NCBI GenBank assembly: GCA_021841795.1
Contig: JAKCDN010000175.1
Location: 1-6,627 of the forward strand
Direction: 5' to 3'
Source: Acidobacteriota bacterium
Lineage (GTDB): Bacteria; Acidobacteriota; Terriglobia; Terriglobales; Acidobacteriaceae
DNA: 6,627 nucleotides
The position numbers were made by a program, and so were the translations under genes. Below the pieces are notes generated by a model. That model saw only the letters and a program-made list of their open reading frames with translations, was not told the DNA's origin and searched no databases. Of this stretch, positions 6,515 to 6,627 are shown one piece after another (within the stretch, counting starts at the first letter, position 1; every line of letters begins with the position of its first letter).

Positions 6515-6627
6515 ATGAAGCGCTATGGAATGGCGATTGGCCTCAAACCGGAGGCGGAACAGAAGTACAAAGAGCATCATGCGGCGGTTTGGCCGGAGGT
6601 GCTGGCGAGGATCCAGGCCTGCAATAT
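6515..6627 (+). CDS. rhaM: L-rhamnose mutarotase (3' end missing)
   Basis: Only the first 37 codons are in the window; two more bases follow and the gene runs off the edge. AGAGG at 6506-6510 stands 4 bases before the ATG. The visible sequence aligns without gaps with E. coli RhaM (YiiL): Pro12, Tyr18, His22, Trp26, Pro27 and Glu28 fall at the same positions, within KYKEHHAAVWPE. To my recollection Tyr18 and His22 are active-site residues of the E. coli enzyme. The family (about 104 residues, dimeric ferredoxin-like fold) interconverts alpha and beta anomers of L-rhamnose so that the isomerase or dehydrogenase receives the right form. The 16-base gap behind the URO-D-like gene indicates one operon. 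Close homologues may act on other 6-deoxy sugars such as L-fucose, so the sugar is not proven. Confidence 0.85.
   Translation, partial: MKRYGMAIGLKPEAEQKYKEHHAAVWPEVLARIQACN

Overview
The window is high-GC bacterial DNA (clearly G+C-rich by eye, not counted) carrying six real genes, two of them cut by the window edges. Three things point to a soil- or biomass-degrading, Gram-negative-like lineage with a large catabolic genome: a Tat-exported Gfo/Idh/MocA oxidoreductase, a URO-D-superfamily protein beside an L-rhamnose mutarotase, and secreted glycan-active proteins. Acidobacteriota of the Solibacter/Bryobacter type, or less likely Planctomycetota or Verrucomicrobiota, would fit. This taxonomic guess is inference from gene content, not from a marker gene.

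Layout. Left block, plus strand: the 3' part of a secreted GH18 chitinase-like hydrolase (1-1093), followed 48 bases later by a full-length L-threonine 3-dehydrogenase, tdh (1142-2176). A strong hairpin (2186-2216) lies in the 49-base gap before the next gene, which converges on tdh from the other strand. Middle block, minus strand: a secreted BNR/Asp-box sialidase-fold protein (3455 down to 2226), a 367-base GC-rich gap without a convincing gene, then a Tat-signal Gfo/Idh/MocA oxidoreductase (5037 down to 3823). Right block, plus strand: a divergent 291-base control region (5038-5328), a URO-D/cobamide-methyltransferase-superfamily protein (5329-6498), and 16 bases later the start of an L-rhamnose mutarotase (6515 to the window end).

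How they may work together. The right half looks like part of a deoxysugar or glycan utilisation locus. The BNR protein would act on glycans outside the cytoplasm, the exported oxidoreductase on a sugar or sugar acid, and the mutarotase would equilibrate L-rhamnose-like anomers for catabolism. The URO-D-like protein has an HxC...C zinc-type motif and an unknown substrate, and its tight link to the mutarotase is the most interesting lead here. The chitinase and tdh form a separate unit. Chitin breakdown and threonine degradation have no obvious direct connection, and no kbl partner for tdh is visible. I saw no mobile element, CRISPR array, tRNA or rRNA.
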